A program made the position numbers and the translations under genes. Of a stretch of 64,000 bases of DNA, positions 20,025 through 28,878 are shown in pieces. The stretch comes from Trebonia sp963785645 (GTDB lineage: Bacteria > Actinomycetota > Actinomycetes > Streptosporangiales > Streptosporangiaceae), in the NCBI GenBank assembly GCA_963785645.1, contig CAWAWG010000001.1, forward strand, positions 372,001-436,000. The letters are read 5' to 3'. The stretch's first letter is position 1; each line of letters opens with the position of its first letter. The notes beneath the pieces are model-generated. The model worked only from the letters and a program-made list of their open reading frames with translations. It was not told the DNA's origin and did not search any database.

Positions 20025-20036
20025 ACTGTATACAGT
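20025..20036. promoter_or_regulatory. Palindrome ACTGTATACAGT, possible GntR operator
   Basis: A perfect 12-bp palindrome with the TGTATACA core typical of FCD-type GntR regulator sites, about 140 bp from the remnant of such a regulator. Confidence 0.45.
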
Positions 20037-20118
20037 ATGGCATCGGCTCGGACAGGTACAGCGGCGGACACGTCAGAACCGGGCTTCCGTCACAAAAGAA
20101 TAACGGAGGCTGTTCACC

Positions 20119-20146
20119 GGAGCATTCCAGTTGCCAGGAATACTCC
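20119..20146. other. Inverted repeat of unknown role
   Basis: GGAGCATTCC and GGAATACTCC form a 10-bp stem with one mismatch and an 8-nt loop. It lies just downstream of the GntR remnant's stop and may be its old terminator. Confidence 0.4.
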
Positions 20147-20174
20147 TTACCGGGAAACCCTCACCTATTCCGGC

Positions 20175-20420
20175 TCAGCCGGAAACCCTCACCCGCTCGG
20201 CCAGCCGGACCACCTCGTGACGCAGGCGCTGCGGTGCCTGGCGGTAGTGCACCGCGTGGAAAGCCGCGTCCCCGGTCCGCCATCCCGTGACATCGTCCGC
20301 GTCGGTGGCCGCGGCCATCGCCTGGCATGAGTTCGCCATGGCATCGTGCCCGTCCCGGAGGGCCGCCAGGTCGTAACCAGGCTGTCGATCGCGGACAGCG
20401 TCCTGCTCGGCGGCTCCTGC
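20175..20420 (-). pseudogene. Remnant of a GntR-family regulator (FCD domain end)
   Basis: The minus strand reads LAALRDGHDAMANSCQAMAA, WRTGDAAFHAVHYRQAPQRL and RHEVVRLAERVRVSG before a stop at 20175. The spacing of the Asp, His and Arg residues fits the C-terminal half of an FCD ligand-binding domain. No winged-helix DNA-binding part is found upstream; that sequence is instead the opposing ATPase remnant. It is therefore a truncated gene. Confidence 0.5.
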
Positions 20421-20439
20421 CACGGCTGGCGCCGCCCGT

Positions 20440-20574
20440 CGGCACCGCGATCGACTCCGCCTACCAGGTCTTCCCCGAGCCGGTGCAGATGCGCGAGCGG
20501 CGGGCGGGTGCGCTGAGTGGCGGCCAGCAGCAGATGCTCGCCATCGCGCGGGCGCTAGTGGCCCTTCCGCGCGC
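20440..20574 (+). pseudogene. Remnant of a LivF-like ABC ATPase
   Basis: About 45 codons read AYQVFPEPVQMRERRAGALS and then GGQQQMLAIARALVALP, matching the region before and including the ABC signature of branched-chain amino acid ATPases. No Walker A or Walker B part is present. Its abrupt junction with the GntR remnant suggests deletion of a former transporter/regulator locus. Confidence 0.5.
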
Positions 20575-20680
20575 CTATCGCGTCTCACGACCCTCGGCCG
20601 CGTGGCGGGTATGCCATATCCGTCTCGTACCCGGAAAAATGTCCGTCCCGCAAAGTCAGTGCATGTTACCCAGCGGTACC

Positions 20681-20712
20681 AGGGACCGTGACCGTTCGAA
20701 GTCGCGGTCCCT
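20681..20712. terminator. Terminator hairpin of the small minus-strand gene
   Basis: AGGGACCGTGAC and GTCGCGGTCCCT form a 12-bp stem with one T-G wobble around CGTTCGAA, 13 nt past the stop of the gene ending at 20725. Confidence 0.65.
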
Positions 20713-20724
20713 CGTATCAGCGGT

Positions 20725-21072
20725 TCACGAAGTGTACTGCCAGGCGATCTTGATGGAATTGACGGGTGAGGCCAGCGTCCACCAGATCATGTCGCCGACA
20801 TTGACCGTGAAGAAGTTCCAGCCGAGGCGAATCGGCTCTGTGCCACCTCCCTGGCGACGGAGATAGATCGACCGGGCCGGAACGTCCTGGTACTCGTAGG
20901 CGATATAGATCCCGCCTGCCCGGGGCAGGGATGCGATGTTGGTCAGTGGCCCGGTCTCGCCTTGGATCAGGATGGTCTGAGCATCGACCGCAGTCACCTG
21001 GTCTGCTCCCGGCAGGTCCGGTGAGAGCGCGAAGTCCTTGCGGGTGAGGCTGGAATCGGACGGTATGGTCAT
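20725..21072 (-). CDS. Hypothetical 115-residue protein
   Basis: An intact small gene with a GGGGGTA ribosome-binding site 8-9 nt before ATG 21072, a candidate operator upstream and a terminator downstream. The protein starts MTIPSDSSLTRKDFALSPDL and is rich in beta-type segments (TILIQGETGPLTNIASL, GGIYIAYEYQDVPARSIYLR, WNFFTVNVGDMIWWTLA). There is no signal peptide or TM helix. The family was not recognised. The complete expression signals argue that it is a real, separately controlled gene. Confidence 0.65.
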   Translation of the reverse strand: MTIPSDSSLTRKDFALSPDLPGADQVTAVDAQTILIQGETGPLTNIASLPRAGGIYIAYEYQDVPARSIYLRRQGGGTEPIRLGWNFFTVNVGDMIWWTLASPVNSIKIAWQYTS

Positions 21073-21151
21073 TTTGGGTACCCCCGTTGGCTAGACTCCG
21101 CCCCCTTTATCCCCGGTAACCAGCCATCCGATATCCCGTTAAGCAAAATTC

Positions 21152-21180
21152 TTGGTCTGGATTGACCAACCTAGACCAAG
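21152..21180. promoter_or_regulatory. Inverted-repeat operator candidate
   Basis: TTGGTC-N6-GACCAA (21152-21169) overlaps a second pairing, CTTGGTCT (21151-21158) with AGACCAAG (21173-21180). It lies about 80 nt upstream of the small gene that starts at 21072. AGACCAAG occurs again near 21217. The half-site resembles HutC/DasR-type GntR operators. The rest of the gap 21073-21532 shows no gene. Confidence 0.45.
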
Positions 21181-21532
21181 AACGCTGATTCCTCTCGGCG
21201 GGATCGTTGCCCATCAGACCAAGAGCAACAGGATAAAAATCAGTTTATTCGTCATTCCGACCATATCGCCGACGTAAGGGACGGGGTCACCTGACATAGG
21301 GCCACTTCGTGCAACGCATATCCGATCAAAGCAGGACACGAAACTGTGCTAAGTGGCCCCATGTCCCAATGCTACTCAGCCTGCAAGTCCCGATTCGGAC
21401 AAACCGGGCAGTCGGGCGCCCGTGCCCCGCCTCCTGGTGTGCCGCCGGGGAGACATCCGATTTTGGCGGGCACGGAGCCGGACAGGCCGGGCACGATCGC
21501 GCGCGAAACGCGGTACACCTTCCCCGCCGGAG

Positions 21533-23008
21533 TTAGCGGGATATGCCCTCCCGGGACATCAGCGCGGCGCCAAGCCGCCGCGCGGTCCGGGGAGCGACCA
21601 GGACCCCGATGATCGCCGCGGCCAGCCAGGCGCCGGCCACGATGGGGAACCAGCGGCCGTCGCCGGTCGGGTACGGGTAGACGTTCCGGTAGATGGTGTA
21701 GCCGAGCACCACGATCCCCGCGATCGGGATGATTACCTGCCACATGGGCACAGAAGGCATCCGTCGCCGGACGAACACCAGCAGCGTCATGCCGATGGTG
21801 GCGAGCACGTAGGCAACGAGCAGGATCAGCGTGCCGATGGTCCCGGACCAGAGGAAGGCGTTCTCCGCCAGGGCGGACGGCGAAGACGAGACGATCACGT
21901 AGACGACGTAGATGATCGCGGCCATCACGGTGACCACGCCGGCGGCGGCCGTGGGCGTGCCCCACCGCGAGTGCGCCGCCCCGATCCCGCGCGCACCGAA
22001 GGAGTCGCGTGACATGGCGTAGATCATCCGCGCCGCGCCGACCGTGCAGGCCAGGCAGCAGCCGAATGCCGACACGGTCGTACCCGCGGTGATGATGTTG
22101 CCGACCCACGAGCCGACGTAGGACGACCCGAGGTCGCCGAGCAGCGACGCCGACGAGCCGAAGGACTTGAGTCCCGCCGCCGAAGTGCCGAATCCCATCA
22201 TCTCGGCCGCGGTGACCACCACGTAGTAAATGCCGCCGAAGACCGCGACCCCCAGGATCGCCCGCGGAATGTCACGCGACGGGTTGCGCGCCTCCTCGCC
22301 CAGCGTCGCGGACGCCTCGAACCCCGCGAACGACAAGAAGCCGAAGACCACGCCAAGGAACAGCGCGGACACCGACGTGCCCGGGGCCAGGCTGAACACC
22401 GACCAGGTGAACGTCGACCCGCCCGGCGCCGAGTGCGAGAGCAGCTTGACGAACACCACCACGGTCACGACCAGGATCAGCGTGACCGTGCACACCTCCA
22501 CGATCAGCAGCACGTTGGTTCCGCCGCGGGCGGGCAGCGCCGCGAGCAGCAGGGCGAGCGCGAGCACCACCCCGACGAGCAGCATCGGCGCCCACGACGG
22601 CTGGTTTTTCCACAGGCCGAGCGAGTCGAGCAGCCCGGTGCCGAAGATCCCGGCCGCCGCCGCGGTCGTCACCGCATAGAACACGTAGGTCCCGGCGAGC
22701 CCCCAGCCGGCTACCACCCCGGTCCGCGGCCCGAGCGTCGCGCCCACGAACGCGTAAACCGACCCGGAGTGCCGGTAGTACTGGCACAGCCGCGCGAACG
22801 TATACGCCACGAACAGCACGCCGACCGCCGCGATGAGGAACGCCAGCGGCACCGCCCGCCCCGCCCCGATCGCGCCCTGCGGGTTGATATTGGCCGCCAT
22901 CGACGGCGCCATCAGCGCCAGCGACAGCCCGACCGCCTGCCACACGGAAAGCGACCGCTTGAGCCCAGGCCGCGCCTCGGAAGTCTTCTGGGCTGGAGCC
23001 GTCGCCAT
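21533..23008 (-). CDS. APC-family amino acid permease
   Basis: Intact, 491 residues, ATG 23008 behind GGAGGC. About 12-13 TM helices start at SVWQAVGLSLALMAPSMAAN. Family features include the Gly-rich first helices (NPQGAIGAGRAVPLAF), GSVYAFVGATLGPRTGVVAG, and LFLGVVFGFLSFAGFEASAT in the sixth helix. These proteins import amino acids or polyamines by proton symport. It stands alone with no catabolic partner; the hutI-like gene 2 kb away is on the other strand beyond hflX. The substrate cannot be told from sequence. Confidence 0.88.
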   Translation of the reverse strand: MATAPAQKTSEARPGLKRSLSVWQAVGLSLALMAPSMAANINPQGAIGAGRAVPLAFLIAAVGVLFVAYTFARLCQYYRHSGSVYAFVGATLGPRTGVVAGWGLAGTYVFYAVTTAAAAGIFGTGLLDSLGLWKNQPSWAPMLLVGVVLALALLLAALPARGGTNVLLIVEVCTVTLILVVTVVVFVKLLSHSAPGGSTFTWSVFSLAPGTSVSALFLGVVFGFLSFAGFEASATLGEEARNPSRDIPRAILGVAVFGGIYYVVVTAAEMMGFGTSAAGLKSFGSSASLLGDLGSSYVGSWVGNIITAGTTVSAFGCCLACTVGAARMIYAMSRDSFGARGIGAAHSRWGTPTAAAGVVTVMAAIIYVVYVIVSSSPSALAENAFLWSGTIGTLILLVAYVLATIGMTLLVFVRRRMPSVPMWQVIIPIAGIVVLGYTIYRNVYPYPTGDGRWFPIVAGAWLAAAIIGVLVAPRTARRLGAALMSREGISR

Positions 23009-23091
23009 CGCTGCCTCCGTGGAGTGTGATCGCTAACAGCAGTGTGCGCGACGATTCCCGATACGGAAAGAGGGAATTCCTCCCATTGATA

Positions 23092-23174
23092 ATCCAGAAC
23101 GGATTCGTGCTCCGAGCCACCGCTCCATGACCTAAACGGGGACGGTGACGCGGAGCGACGATTCGTTCGGGCTA
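23092..23174. repeat. Inverted pair of the CCGAACGG element
   Basis: The left arm 23092-23114 (ATCCAGAACGGATTCGTGCT then CCG) and the imperfect right arm 23152-23174 face each other across a 37-nt spacer that contains CATGACC, as in the copies at 19531 and 34004. It lies in the 400-bp gap between the divergent permease and hflX genes; the rest of that gap shows no gene. Confidence 0.6.
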
Positions 23175-23408
23175 GGGACTGGCAGGCTCGGGCAGGACGG
23201 CGACCTGCTCGCCCGCGCCGTCAGTCAGCACGCCCGTCACCGATCTCGTGGGTAGAGCGTGAACAAGGCCGGGGCCACCTGCCCGGCGGGCATCTAGCCG
23301 GTCGCTTGGGTTGCCCGGGGCACAATCAGCAGCTTCCGGTTGTTTATTAAGGTGACGTGTTCCCACGGTGGTGGCACCATCAAGGGAACGTTCTGAGTCT
23401 GGAGGACG

Positions 23409-24812
23409 ATGACAACTGCTTACAGCGAGCGGGCCGAGATGGACGCCGCGACGGGGGAGTTCGACCTGGAAGACCGGCACGCGCTGCGCCGCGTGGCGGG
23501 ACTCTCCACTGAGCTCACCGATATCACCGAGGTCGAGTACCGTGCGCTGCGCCTTGAGCGCGTGGTGCTGATCGGCGTCTGGACCGAGGGTACGGCGCAG
23601 AACGCGGAGAACTCCCTCACGGAGCTCAGCCGGCTGGCCGAGACCGCGGGTTCCGTCGTGCTCGACGGCCTGATCCAGCGCCGCGGCCGGGTCGACCCGG
23701 CCACCTACGTCGGCGCGGGCAAGGCGAGGGAACTCGCCGGGATCGTGGCCTCGACCGGCGCGGACACGGTGATCTGCGACGGCGAGCTCAGCCCGAGCCA
23801 ACTGCGTCGCCTTGAGGGCGTGGTCAAGGTCAAGGTCATCGACCGCACCGCACTGATCCTGGACATCTTCGCCCAGCACGCCAAGAGCCGCGAGGGCAAG
23901 TCGCAGGTGGAACTCGCCCAGTTGCAGTACATGCTGCCGAGGCTGCGCGGCTGGGGCGAGTCGCTGTCCAGGCAGGCGGGCGGCCGGGTCGCGGGCGGTG
24001 GTGGCATCGGGACACGCGGTCCCGGTGAGACCAAGATCGAGACCGACCGGCGCCGGATCAGGACGCGCATCTCCAAGCTCCGCGGCGAGATCGCCGAGTT
24101 CAAGGTCGGCCGCGAGGTGCAGCGTAGCCAGCGGCGGCGGCACGCCGTCCCGTCGGTGGTCATCGCCGGGTATACCAATGCGGGCAAGTCCAGCCTGCTC
24201 AACGTGCTGACCGGCGCGGGCGTTCTGGTGGAGGACGCGCTGTTCGCGACCCTGGACCCGTCGGTGCGCAAGGCCAAGACCCTCAGCGGCCGGCCCTTCA
24301 CCCTGACCGACACCGTCGGTTTCGTCAGGCACCTGCCGCATCAGCTCGTGGACGCCTTCAGGTCAACTCTGGAGGAGGCGAAGGACGCGGACCTGATCCT
24401 GCACGTGGTGGACGGCTCCGACGCGGACCCGCAGGCGCAGCTGACCGCCGTGCGCGCGGTGCTGGCCGAGATCGGCGCCCAGGACGTGCCGGAGCTCGTC
24501 GTGATCAACAAGATCGACGGTGCCGACCCGGTGACGCTCAAGGCGCTCCAGCTCCACGAGCGGAACTCGGTGCTCGTCTCCGCGAAGACCCGTGAGGGCC
24601 TTGAAGAGCTGACTGCGGCGATCGAGGAAGGACTGCCCGAGCGGGACCACCTCGTCCGGGTCAGCGTCCCGTACAGCCGGGGCGACCTCGTCGCCCGGGC
24701 GCACGCCGCGGGCGAGGTGACCCGGACCGAGCACGGACCGGACGGAACCTTCATCGAGGCGCGCGTGCCACCGGAGCTCGCCGCCGAGTTGCGGCGGTTC
24801 GTGGTCGCCTAG
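23409..24812 (+). CDS. hflX: GTPase HflX
   Basis: Intact, 467 residues. The N-terminal HflX domain has DPATYVGAGKARELAGIV, the linker a Gly-rich loop with GGGGIGTRGPGETKIETDRR. The G domain shows G1 GYTNAGKSSLLN (residues 254-265), G3 DTVGFVRHLPHQLVDAFRST and G4 NKID. HflX binds the 50S subunit and splits or rescues stalled ribosomes, notably after heat stress. ATG 23409 follows GGAGGACG. An IR at 24864 follows the stop. Confidence 0.95.
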   Translation: MTTAYSERAEMDAATGEFDLEDRHALRRVAGLSTELTDITEVEYRALRLERVVLIGVWTEGTAQNAENSLTELSRLAETAGSVVLDGLIQRRGRVDPATYVGAGKARELAGIVASTGADTVICDGELSPSQLRRLEGVVKVKVIDRTALILDIFAQHAKSREGKSQVELAQLQYMLPRLRGWGESLSRQAGGRVAGGGGIGTRGPGETKIETDRRRIRTRISKLRGEIAEFKVGREVQRSQRRRHAVPSVVIAGYTNAGKSSLLNVLTGAGVLVEDALFATLDPSVRKAKTLSGRPFTLTDTVGFVRHLPHQLVDAFRSTLEEAKDADLILHVVDGSDADPQAQLTAVRAVLAEIGAQDVPELVVINKIDGADPVTLKALQLHERNSVLVSAKTREGLEELTAAIEEGLPERDHLVRVSVPYSRGDLVARAHAAGEVTRTEHGPDGTFIEARVPPELAAELRRFVVA

Positions 24813-24863
24813 CCGCGAAGCAAACCAGTTACCGGGCCGACTCGTCACCGGGCCAATCGATTG

Positions 24864-24893
24864 CGGGCCGCTCCCTCACTGGTGAGCGGCCCG
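24864..24893. terminator. Hairpin after hflX
   Basis: CGGGCCGCTC and GAGCGGCCCG form a perfect 10-bp stem with a 10-nt loop, 50 nt after the hflX stop and without a T-run, as is common in actinobacteria. The rest of 24,813-25,141 shows no gene. Confidence 0.65.
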
Positions 24894-25141
24894 TATCATA
24901 CTCACGAGTAACTTAGGGCCGCCTGTGGTTTCCCTTATGGGACTTGTAAGGAAGCCCCTCGGTGCAATACCGTAACGGGATCGATATGTAGGGCGGTGGC
25001 GTCGCGGTGCCATCCACCGGAGCGCGCCGCGCGTATCGCCAGGTAAGTACGGTCAGCGCCGACGTCCAACATGCATGGCAGGTGGCCGCTCATGATTGCT
25101 GGAACCCAACCGCGTGGTTCCCTGCACGACAGGATTAACCC

Positions 25142-26359
25142 ATGACCGCCCGGCTGCTCACAAGCATTGGCCGGCTGTGGACCGGGTCCGAGATCATCAG
25201 CAATGCCGCCATCCTGATCAGCGATGACCGCATTGCCTGGGTCGGCCCGTCGGCCGAGCTGCCCCGCAGCGTGCCCGGCGTCGTCGACGACATTGTCGAT
25301 GTCGACCTGGTCGAGAACCTGGGCGGTGGCCTGGTCACCCCCGGCCTGATCGACGCGCACACGCACCCGGTCTACGCCGGGAACCGGTACGCCGAGTTGG
25401 CCATGCGGTCAACCGGCCTTTCTGACTCCGAGATCACCGCGGCAGGCGGCGGGATCTCGTCGACGATCACCGTGACCCGGGGGACCGACCCCTGGACCCT
25501 GTGCAACCACGTACGCGAGCGGCTCGCCTGCTGGCTCCAGACCGGTACCACGACGATCGAGGCGAAGACCGGCTACCACCTCACGCGGGACGGCGAACTG
25601 GCCGACGTGCGGATGCTCCGCTCGCTTGAGAACGAGCCCGGCATGCCGCGCGTGCACATCACGTTCTATGCGGCCCAGATGGTGCCGCCGGAGTTCTTCG
25701 GCCGCCGCAGCGACTACATCGACGCGGTCTCGTCCTGGTGCGCCGACGCTGCCGCCGTGGGCGCCGACAGCGTCGACGTCAACTGCGAGGACGGCCGGTT
25801 CACCGAGGAAGAGGCCCGCTGGATCCTGAATGCCGGGCGCCGGGCCGGGCTACTGCCCCGGCTGCACGCCTGCGGGCACGGACACAGCGGCAACGGCGCG
25901 GCCCGGGTCGCCGCCGAACTGGGCTGCGCGTCGGCTGACCTGCTGAACGCCGCGACCGACGAGGACGTGGCGGCCCTGTCCCGCGGCGGCGTGGCCGCCG
26001 TGCTCTCGCCGGGGTCCGCTCTTCAGCAGTCCACCAGGCCACCGGTCCGGGCGTTCCTCGACAAGGGCGTCGTGGTGGCGCTCGGCTCCGACCACACACC
26101 TGGCGGCGTGGGCATCACCTCGATGCCCTTGGTCATCTCCTTGGCCGTGTCCTACCTCGGCATGTCGGTCACCGAGGCGCTGCGAGCCGCCACCCTGGGC
26201 GGCGCCTACGCGCTGCGCGCCCCGGACCGCGGCGCGATGGTCCGCGGCCGCCTGGCGGACATCGTCCTCTGGGACGCCGACCACGAGGGCGCCTTCGCCT
26301 GGAGCTACGGCCTGCCTCCCCGCCGGGTCTGGCGCGGCGGCGAACCCGTCACCCCCTAA
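25142..26359 (+). CDS. Amidohydrolase related to imidazolonepropionase (HutI-like)
   Basis: Intact, 405 residues. Strand GLVTPGLIDAHTHPVYAGNR carries the HxH metal motif, followed by GGGISSTITVTR, TTTIEAKTGYHL, LHACGHGHSGNGAARVAAEL, SADLLNAATDED and the catalytic Asp in ALGSDHTPGG. Layout and length fit HutI, which opens imidazolone-5-propionate in histidine breakdown. Where HutI normally reads SADHLE this protein has SADLLN, so a His near the active site is missing, and no other hut gene is nearby. It may act on a different cyclic amide. The start at ATG 25142 has a weak AGGATT site. Confidence 0.75.
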   Translation: MTARLLTSIGRLWTGSEIISNAAILISDDRIAWVGPSAELPRSVPGVVDDIVDVDLVENLGGGLVTPGLIDAHTHPVYAGNRYAELAMRSTGLSDSEITAAGGGISSTITVTRGTDPWTLCNHVRERLACWLQTGTTTIEAKTGYHLTRDGELADVRMLRSLENEPGMPRVHITFYAAQMVPPEFFGRRSDYIDAVSSWCADAAAVGADSVDVNCEDGRFTEEEARWILNAGRRAGLLPRLHACGHGHSGNGAARVAAELGCASADLLNAATDEDVAALSRGGVAAVLSPGSALQQSTRPPVRAFLDKGVVVALGSDHTPGGVGITSMPLVISLAVSYLGMSVTEALRAATLGGAYALRAPDRGAMVRGRLADIVLWDADHEGAFAWSYGLPPRRVWRGGEPVTP

Positions 26360-26397
26360 CCGGCCCTGAACCCGCCGGACGTGGCATGCTTGCGTCC

Positions 26398-27381
26398 ATG
26401 GCGAACCTGGCACCCCTGACGCTGATCGTGGGCGAGGAGGAGTTTCTCGTCGACCGGGCGCTGCGGGAGGCGGTGACGCAGGCGCGGACCGTGCTCGCCG
26501 AGGCCAGCGGGGGCGGCGACGGAGACCTGCATGACCTGGAGGCGTCCGCGCTCGGGCAGGGCGAGCTGGCCGGGCTTACGTCGCCGAGCCTCTTCGGCGG
26601 CGGTGCCGTCGTGGTCGTCAGGAACGCGCAGAACGCCGGCAAGGAGGTCGCCGCCGAGCTGGTGAAGTACGCCAAGACCCCCGCGCCGGACGCCGCCGTC
26701 GTCCTCACGCACGCGGGCGGGGCCAAGGGCAAGGCACTCGTCACCGACCTGGCCAAGGCCGGGGTGCGCCAGGTCGACTGCCCGAAGCTGACCCGGGCCA
26801 GCGAGCGGACCGACTTCGTGAAGAACGAGTTCCGCCGGGTAGGACGGCAGGCCGACGCCGACGCGGTCCGCGCCCTGCTCGACGCGATCGGCGGCGACCT
26901 GCGCGAGCTGGCCAGCGCCGCCGACCAGCTCGCCTCCGACACCGAAGGCAGGATCAACGCGGCCACCGTCGCCCGGTACTACCGGGGCCGTGCGGAGGCG
27001 ACCGGCTTCAGCGTGGCCGACCACGCCGTCGAGGGACGGCTGAACGAGGCGCTGGAACAGCTCCGCTGGGCGCTCGCCACCGGCACCCCTCCCGTCCTGA
27101 TCACCAGTGCCCTGGCCACCGGAGTGCGGCTACTCGGCCGGGTCGGCGCCGCCTCGCGCAACGCCAACCCCAACGCGCTCGCCGCCGAGGTCGGCGCACC
27201 CCCCTGGAAGATCGACCGCGTGCGCCAGCAGCTACGCGGCTGGCACCCCGACGGCGTGGCCAGCGCCCTGCAAGCCGTCGCCGAAGCCGACGCGCAGGTA
27301 AAGGGCGGGGGAGTAAGCCCCGAGTACGCCCTGGAACGCGCCATCCGCCAGATAGTCACCTATCGCGCCGCCGCCCGCTAA
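26398..27381 (+). CDS. holA: DNA polymerase III delta subunit
   Basis: Intact, about 327 residues. ATG 26398 (MANLAPLTLIVGEEEFLVDR) fits other actinobacterial HolA proteins better than the ATG 12 nt upstream. Clamp-loader delta features: VGEEEFLVDRAL, SLFGGGAVVVVRNAQ, DLRELASAADQLASD, ATVARYYRGRAEATGFSVAD, and the C-terminal helical PPWKIDRVRQQLRGW. It opens the beta clamp in the replisome. In actinobacteria it usually neighbours rpsT; here 11.6 kb of accessory DNA separates them. Confidence 0.93.
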   Translation: MANLAPLTLIVGEEEFLVDRALREAVTQARTVLAEASGGGDGDLHDLEASALGQGELAGLTSPSLFGGGAVVVVRNAQNAGKEVAAELVKYAKTPAPDAAVVLTHAGGAKGKALVTDLAKAGVRQVDCPKLTRASERTDFVKNEFRRVGRQADADAVRALLDAIGGDLRELASAADQLASDTEGRINAATVARYYRGRAEATGFSVADHAVEGRLNEALEQLRWALATGTPPVLITSALATGVRLLGRVGAASRNANPNALAAEVGAPPWKIDRVRQQLRGWHPDGVASALQAVAEADAQVKGGGVSPEYALERAIRQIVTYRAAAR

Positions 27382-27900
27382 TTAAATGGACTTTTGGTTG
27401 CTAGTTTTCGAGAGCTGGCGCAGGCCGGCTCTATATGAGCTCGGTGGAATAAGTGGCGATTGCTGCCCCAGCTCGTCGATATGACGACATAGTGCGGATA
27501 GGTCTTCCATCAGTTGTGCTCGATCTGCGCTGGTAGAGATCTTAAGCAGGAACATATCGAATTCTCGCCTCAGCCGGCCGTACGCAGCACCGGCGGTCCG
27601 GTACTCCGCCGCCCGTTCTGCGTAATCAAGGAAAGTTTGCAGTGCGCCAAGTATCGCGGCGCCAGTGATCAGAATTCCTGCGGTAATCCGCCAGTCCACC
27701 GATGGTGAAGACTGAATGGTCGCAAAGATTGATGTCCCTACAATAGCACCCAGTGCGGCGCTGGAAATACCAAAGATGCGGTTACGGGCGTCGGCTCGCT
27801 GGGCGGCGATGTAATGTCCGCGGTTGCTATGCCGAACCACCTGTCTATACCGCTCCGCCAGTGCCCGTATATCTTCGACGCCATCAGATTCACTTGACAT
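27382..27900 (-). CDS. SLATT-domain two-TM protein
   Basis: 172 residues, ATG 27900 with GGAGG upstream; its stop abuts the holA stop. An N-terminal helix (RALAERYRQVVRHSNRGHYI) precedes TM1 (about 43-62) and TM2 (about 71-90), then a long amphipathic helix with RTAGAAYGRLRREFDMFLL. This is the pattern of SLATT domains, SMODS/SLOG-associated two-TM effectors proposed to form pores when a nucleotide signal is sensed. No cyclase, SLOG or nuclease gene adjoins it, so it is a solitary member; the defence role is inference. Confidence 0.7.
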   Translation of the reverse strand: MSSESDGVEDIRALAERYRQVVRHSNRGHYIAAQRADARNRIFGISSAALGAIVGTSIFATIQSSPSVDWRITAGILITGAAILGALQTFLDYAERAAEYRTAGAAYGRLRREFDMFLLKISTSADRAQLMEDLSALCRHIDELGQQSPLIPPSSYRAGLRQLSKTSNQKSI

Positions 27901-28051
27901 CGACGCCTCCGCGCATCCGTTGATGCTGATATGTATTGACTGCAGAGTAAATCTATTGGTACAGCAGGGTATTGCTCAACCCCCAAGCCGCCCAGTGCTA
28001 CGCATCCGGTTCCGGTGGCCCGCCGCACGGGGGCATGCCAGCATGGACCGC

Positions 28052-28410
28052 ATGTCTCCCACTTCAGAAAGTCCCGCTGAGCCCGGCTTCACGGTCCGGA
28101 TCGCGGAGGATGACGGTCGGCCCGTGGTCAGCGGCTACGACAGCATCGCCGAGGCGTACACGGCCGAGAACGAGCACAACCTGGTCAACGGCTACTACTG
28201 CCGGCCCGCGATCCTGGATCTGGCCGGGGACGTGACCGGACGCCGGATCCTCGACGCCGGCTGCGGCTCCGGTCCCATATCGGCGGCGCTGCGCGACCGG
28301 GGCGCCGTCGTGGCCGGCTTCGACTCCAGCGCCGAGATGCTTGAACTGGCCCGGAAGCGTCTCGGCCCCGGTCCGGACCTTCGGGTGGCCGACCTGGGCA
28401 GCCCGCTGCC
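28052..28410 (+). repeat. Direct repeat, copy 1 of 359 bp
   Basis: Matches 31346-31704 with six mismatches and no indel. Both copies begin at the ATG of the methyltransferase frame and end at the same codon (after SPLP). Confidence 0.93.
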
Positions 28411-28834
28411 ATACCCCGACGGTGCGTTCGACGACGTCATCGCGGCCCTCGTCTTGCACTACCTGGAGGACTGGACGGCGCCGCTGGCCGAGCTGCGGCG
28501 CGTGCTGATACCCGGCGGACGGCTGATCGTGGCCGTCGACCATCCTTTCGCGATCACCCTTATGCAGCGCGAAGCCGGGCGCAAGCCCGACTATTTCGCC
28601 ACTTACAGCCGGACCGAAGAATGGACCATGGGCGGCCGCCACACCGCCCAGCTGACTTTCTGGCACCGGCCGCTGCACGCGATAACCGACGCCTTCACCG
28701 CGGCAGGCTTCCGTATCGCCGTCATCAGCGAGCCGCCACCCGCGCCCGGCGCCCGCGAACTGTTCCCCGACGACCTCGCGGAGTTCCCCTCGGCGTTCCT
28801 GTGCTTCCTGTTCTTCGTCCTGGAGGCCATCTAA
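28052..28834 (+). CDS. Class I SAM-dependent methyltransferase
   Basis: Intact, about 260 residues from ATG 28052; ATG 28043 is a possible earlier start, but similarity to the partial copy at 31346 begins exactly at 28052. SAM-binding motif I is ILDAGCGSGPISAALRDRGA, with motif II VAGFDSSAEMLELARKRL, then DDVIAALVLHYLEDW and LIPGGRLIVAVDHPF. It resembles ubiquinone/menaquinone-type small-molecule methyltransferases. The substrate is unknown. The first 359 bp are repeated nearly identically 3.3 kb downstream. Confidence 0.85.
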   Translation: MSPTSESPAEPGFTVRIAEDDGRPVVSGYDSIAEAYTAENEHNLVNGYYCRPAILDLAGDVTGRRILDAGCGSGPISAALRDRGAVVAGFDSSAEMLELARKRLGPGPDLRVADLGSPLPYPDGAFDDVIAALVLHYLEDWTAPLAELRRVLIPGGRLIVAVDHPFAITLMQREAGRKPDYFATYSRTEEWTMGGRHTAQLTFWHRPLHAITDAFTAAGFRIAVISEPPPAPGARELFPDDLAEFPSAFLCFLFFVLEAI

Positions 28835-28878
28835 ATGCCCGGTGAGAGGATGCCTGGCGTTTGCGGCGGTAACGCCGC

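Noticed and set aside
23172..24341. Minus-strand frame opposite hflX
   Set aside because: hflX is complete and conserved on the plus strand; the antisense frame is low-complexity.
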